Assembly: GCF_024199795.1 (NCBI RefSeq)
Contig: NZ_JANADK010000001.1
Location: forward strand, 3,906,001-3,970,000
Length of the DNA: 64,000 nucleotides
Source of the DNA: Bradyrhizobium sp. CCGB01
GTDB lineage: Bacteria > Pseudomonadota > Alphaproteobacteria > Rhizobiales > Xanthobacteraceae
Direction of reading: 5' to 3'
Part shown: positions 60,981-64,000 of the stretch, in pieces
Position numbering within the stretch: position 1 is the stretch's first letter
Layout: the number at the start of each line of letters is the position of its first letter
Translations under genes and position numbers: made by a program
The notes under the pieces: model-generated
The model's database searches: none
The model's input: only the letters and a program-made list of their open reading frames with translations
Told to the model about the DNA's origin: nothing

Positions 60981-62327
60981 ATGAAACGGACATTGAAGGC
61001 GCTTGCTGTTGCGTGCGGGGCTACCGTCTCCGCGTTTGGCGTCGGAGCGGGGACCACGCCCGCACAGGCTCAGGGCAAAACCATCACGCTGTGCTGGGCC
61101 GCATGGGATCCGGCCAACGCGCTGGTCGAGCTTTCGAAGGACTTCACCGCCAAATCGGGGATCGGTATGAAGTTCGAATTCGTACCGTGGACCAACTATG
61201 CCGATCGCTTCCTGAACGAACTCAATTCGCGCGGCTCGCTGTGCGATCTCATCATCGGCGATTCACAATGGATCGGCGGCGCCGCGGAGAACGGCCAGTA
61301 CGTCAAGCTCAACGATTTCTTCAAGAAGGAAGGAATCAGCATGGACGACTACATGCCGGCAACTGTGGTCGGCTATTCCGAGTGGCCAAAGAACACGCCG
61401 AACTATTGGGCGCTGCCGGCGATGGGCGATGCGGTGGGCTGGACCTATCGCAAGGACTGGTTCGCGCGGCCGGACGTGCAGAAGGATTTCAAGGCCAAGT
61501 ACGGCCGCGAGATCGGCGTGCCGAAGACGCTCGACGAGCTCAAAGACATCGCGCAATTCTTCCAGGGCCGCGAGATCGACGGCAAGAAGGTCTATGGCGC
61601 CTCGATCTACACCGAGCGTGGCTCGGAAGGCATCACCATGGGCGTGTCGAACTACCTCTACGATTACGGCTTCAAATACGACGATCCAAAGAAGCCCTAT
61701 GCGATGGACGGGTTCGTGAACTCGGCCAGCGCGGTGAAGGGGCTCGAGGCCTACAAGGAGCTCTACAAGTGCTGCACGCCGCCCGGCGCCTCCAATTCCT
61801 ACATGTCGGAAGGGCTTGATGCCTTCAAGTCCGGCCAGGTCGCGCTGCAGATGAATTTCTTCGCGTTTTTCCCGGGCCTCTACAAGGACCCGAATGTCGG
61901 CGGCGACAAGATCGGATTCTTCGTCAATCCGGCCGGTCCCGCCGCGCAGGCGACGCAGCTCGGCGGCCAGGGCATCTCGGTGGTCTCCTACTCCAAGAAC
62001 CAGGCCGAGGCGCTGCAATACATCAAGTGGTTCTCCGGCGGCGACGTCCAGAAGAAGTGGTGGGCGCTCGGCGGTTATTCTTGCGCCAAATCCGTGCTGA
62101 ACGACCCGAGCTTCCCGAACAGCGCGCCCTTCGCCAAGGAGTTCCTGCAATCGATGGGCATGGTGGTCGACTTCTGGGCCGAGCCTTCCTACGCCCAGCT
62201 GCTGCAAGCCGAGCAGAAGCGCGTGCATGACTATGTGGTGGCCGACAAGGGCACCGCACAGGAAGCGCTCGACGGTCTGGTGAAGGACTGGAAGGCGATC
62301 TTCAAGGAAGAAGGCAAGAAGTTCTGA
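60981..62327 (+). CDS. Sugar/polyol ABC transporter solute-binding protein
   Basis: A 448-residue SBP_bac_1-family protein with a signal peptide ending near TTPAQAQ (residue 31). The mature part begins GKTITLCWAAWDPANALVEL and has FEFVPWTNYADRFLNELNSR and NSYMSEGLDAFKSGQVALQM, typical of larger sugar-binding proteins. The ATG at 60981 follows GGAGGGAACGTGTA; a longer frame to 60855 is rejected because it would hide the signal peptide. Confidence 0.92.
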   Translation: MKRTLKALAVACGATVSAFGVGAGTTPAQAQGKTITLCWAAWDPANALVELSKDFTAKSGIGMKFEFVPWTNYADRFLNELNSRGSLCDLIIGDSQWIGGAAENGQYVKLNDFFKKEGISMDDYMPATVVGYSEWPKNTPNYWALPAMGDAVGWTYRKDWFARPDVQKDFKAKYGREIGVPKTLDELKDIAQFFQGREIDGKKVYGASIYTERGSEGITMGVSNYLYDYGFKYDDPKKPYAMDGFVNSASAVKGLEAYKELYKCCTPPGASNSYMSEGLDAFKSGQVALQMNFFAFFPGLYKDPNVGGDKIGFFVNPAGPAAQATQLGGQGISVVSYSKNQAEALQYIKWFSGGDVQKKWWALGGYSCAKSVLNDPSFPNSAPFAKEFLQSMGMVVDFWAEPSYAQLLQAEQKRVHDYVVADKGTAQEALDGLVKDWKAIFKEEGKKF

Positions 62328-62375
62328 GATGAACTGCCCGGAGCGCGTGCGCTCGCGCTCCGGGTTTCCTTCGAG

Positions 62376-63389
62376 ATGACCGGAACCGTCGCAGTGTCGA
62401 CGACCCCGGTACCAGGATCGGCCGACGCAATGAATGAACTGAGTGCCTCTTCGCGGATCATCTATCGGGCCGTCATGGTCCGGCCGGGTGTGGCGCGTCG
62501 TATCCGGGGCCTGTCGGACAGGACGCTCGCCTGGCTGTTCATCACGCCGACGATCGTGCTGCTGCTGGCGATCAACATCTTCCCGCTGCTCTGGACGATC
62601 TATCTGTCGTTCACGAATTACCGCGCCAATCGCGCCAACGTGCCGACGATCTGGCTGGGCGCCGATTGGTACCAGTCGATCCTGACCGATCCGGACATCT
62701 GGGCGGCGATGCAGGTGACGGCGCATTTCGTGATCTGGACGGTGGTGATCGAGACCGTTCTTGGATTTGGCCTTGCCTATCTCATCGACAAGAAATTCCG
62801 CGGCCACGGTATGTGGACCACGATCATCCTGCTGCCGATGATGCTGTCACCGGCTGTCGTCGGCAATTTCTGGACATTCCTGTACCAGCCGCAGATCGGA
62901 CTGTTCAATTACGTGGTCGCCTTCTTCACCGGCCGCGCGGCCTCGTCCTTCCAGATGCTGGGCGACGTCACGCTGAGCCCCTGGGCCATCGTCATCGTCG
63001 ATGCCTGGATGTGGACGCCCTATGTGATGCTGATCTGCCTCGCCGGCTTGCGGTCGATCCCGGACTATATCTACGAGGCGGCGGAGGTCGATCGCGCGTC
63101 GAAATGGCGGCAGTTCTGGTCGATCACGCTGCCGATGGCGCTGCCGTTCATCATGCTGGCGGTGCTCTTCCGCGGTATCGAGAACTTCAAGATGTTCGAC
63201 ATGGTCAATCTGCTCACCGGCGGTGGGCCGGGGTCGACCACGGAAGTCGCGTCGATCACGCTCAAGCGTGCTGCGTTCGAGAGCTGGCGCACCGGCTATT
63301 CCTCGGCCTTCGCGATCATCCTGTTCGTGACGGTCTTCGGCCTCGCCAACATCTACGTAAAGGCGCTGAACAAGGTGAAAAGCCGATGA
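62376..63389 (+). CDS. Sugar/polyol ABC transporter permease (MalF-like)
   Basis: About 337 residues. A 60-residue N-terminal extension precedes six helices, the first LAWLFITPTIVLLLAINIFP; the EAA loop is IPDYIYEAAEVDRASKWRQF. An ATG at 62430 could be the true start. It overlaps the last gene of the window by 4 bp. Confidence 0.88.
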   Translation: MTGTVAVSTTPVPGSADAMNELSASSRIIYRAVMVRPGVARRIRGLSDRTLAWLFITPTIVLLLAINIFPLLWTIYLSFTNYRANRANVPTIWLGADWYQSILTDPDIWAAMQVTAHFVIWTVVIETVLGFGLAYLIDKKFRGHGMWTTIILLPMMLSPAVVGNFWTFLYQPQIGLFNYVVAFFTGRAASSFQMLGDVTLSPWAIVIVDAWMWTPYVMLICLAGLRSIPDYIYEAAEVDRASKWRQFWSITLPMALPFIMLAVLFRGIENFKMFDMVNLLTGGGPGSTTEVASITLKRAAFESWRTGYSSAFAIILFVTVFGLANIYVKALNKVKSR

Positions 63390-64000
63390 CATCAGCCACC
63401 ACAGCCCATTCGGTCGTCGAGCCGTCGGCCACGACGCGGCGCTTTGCCGGCTCGCTCGTCGTGCTCTACGCCATCATCACCATGATCCCGCTGGTGTGGA
63501 TCATGCTCACCGCGTTCAAGTCGCCGGACGATGCGATCTCCTATCCGCCAAAAGTGATGTTCAAGCCGTCGCTCGAAGGTTTCTGCAATCTGTTCACGAC
63601 GCGCTCGCGCCAGACGCCGGAGTTCATCCGCTCGCTCGGACCGCCGCAGGGGCTTTGCGACAGCATCGCCCGCGACCGCAATATGGTGGTCGCCGGTCCC
63701 TCGAACTATGTGCCGCGCTTCGTCAACTCGCTGATCATCGCATTCGGCTCGACCGTGCTCGCCGTCGCGCTCGGCACCTTGTCGGCCTATGGCTTCTCGC
63801 GCTTCCGCGTGCCGCTGAAGGACGACCTCTTGTTCTTCATTCTGTCGACCCGGATGATGCCGCCGATTGCGGTCGCGATCCCGATCTATCTGATGTACCG
63901 CACCGTCGGATTGTCGGACACAAGGCTCGGGATGATCCTGCTCTACACCTCGGTCAACGTCTCGCTCGCCGTCTGGCTGCTCAAGGGATTCATCGACGAA
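63386..64000 (+). CDS. Sugar/polyol ABC transporter permease (MalG-like), right-edge partial
   Basis: About 205 N-terminal residues are visible: MTSATTAHSVVEPSATTRRF, first helix LVVLYAIITMIPLVWIMLTA, and RFVNSLIIAFGSTVLAVALG. A periplasmic loop of about 55 residues (FCNLFTTRSRQTPEFIRSLG onward) between helices 1 and 2 is longer than usual. The gene continues past 64000; an ATPase gene may follow there. Confidence 0.9.
   Translation, partial: MTSATTAHSVVEPSATTRRFAGSLVVLYAIITMIPLVWIMLTAFKSPDDAISYPPKVMFKPSLEGFCNLFTTRSRQTPEFIRSLGPPQGLCDSIARDRNMVVAGPSNYVPRFVNSLIIAFGSTVLAVALGTLSAYGFSRFRVPLKDDLLFFILSTRMMPPIAVAIPIYLMYRTVGLSDTRLGMILLYTSVNVSLAVWLLKGFIDE

Overview
The window looks like chromosome from an alphaproteobacterium of the Bradyrhizobium / Nitrobacteraceae type. 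It has high GC, dense operons with 1-4 bp overlaps, many ABC importers for organic acids, amino acids and phospho-compounds, an anthraniloyl/salicylyl-CoA monooxygenase fusion, and small DUF6894-like and zinc-ribbon ORFs I associate with that group. The genus is inferred from gene content, not tested.

Layout. (1) 1-13.1 kb is an aromatic acyl-CoA catabolic island: two branched-chain-type solute-binding proteins, a racemase-like protein, Ohr/OsmC, a thiolase-like protein, a DUF35-SDR fusion, a cyclase-family amidohydrolase, a CoA ligase, a MarR regulator, a bifunctional FAD monooxygenase/OYE reductase, an acyl-CoA dehydrogenase and a RidA-type enamine deaminase. Two similar 18-bp palindromes, one before each operon, are candidate MarR boxes. 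(2) 13.1-20 kb holds very small proteins, a caspase-like protein, a double DUF4399 protein, an FGE-fold protein without the usual C-terminal cysteine, and gene remnants. (3) 20-33.5 kb is the most striking part: eight short genes for double-glycine leader peptides (one single, one single, then two triplets made by a 1-kb duplication), convergent with a three-gene C39-peptidase/NHLP-type export operon (HlyD adaptor, peptidase-ABC, second ABC). All four peptide transcription units carry a GTGA-N6-TCAC site placed as in class II CRP-activated promoters, and a stand-alone cyclic-nucleotide-binding protein lies beyond the transporter. (4) 32.7-34.5 kb is decayed DNA (IS21 istA remnant, dihydrodipicolinate synthase-like remnant). 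(5) 34.5-42.6 kb has an IclR regulator, a complete polar amino acid importer and three different FAD amine/amino-acid oxidases. (6) A truncated tRNA-Lys-like sequence at 42.9 kb may be an integration scar. (7) 43-64 kb is a carbohydrate / phosphodiester salvage region: a DeoR regulator with a GlpR-like palindrome, a sugar-type ABC system with an EEP phosphodiesterase and a NUDIX protein, then a Ugp-like importer without its own ATPase together with GDPD, PhoD, IMPase-like, SorC regulator and FGGY kinase genes, a zinc alcohol dehydrogenase, a HAD phosphatase, and a third sugar importer that runs off the right edge.

How the genes work together. In region 1 the ligase, monooxygenase/reductase, dehydrogenase and RidA protein fit sequential activation, dearomatisation and deamination of anthranilate (or the salicylate equivalent). 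In region 3 the C39 protease should cut all eight leaders after the GG at residues 17-18 and export 52-62 residue cores. In region 7 the importer plus phosphodiesterases, phosphatases and a kinase suggest scavenging of deacylated phospholipid head groups or polyol phosphates. These functions are inferred from family knowledge and context; no search was run.
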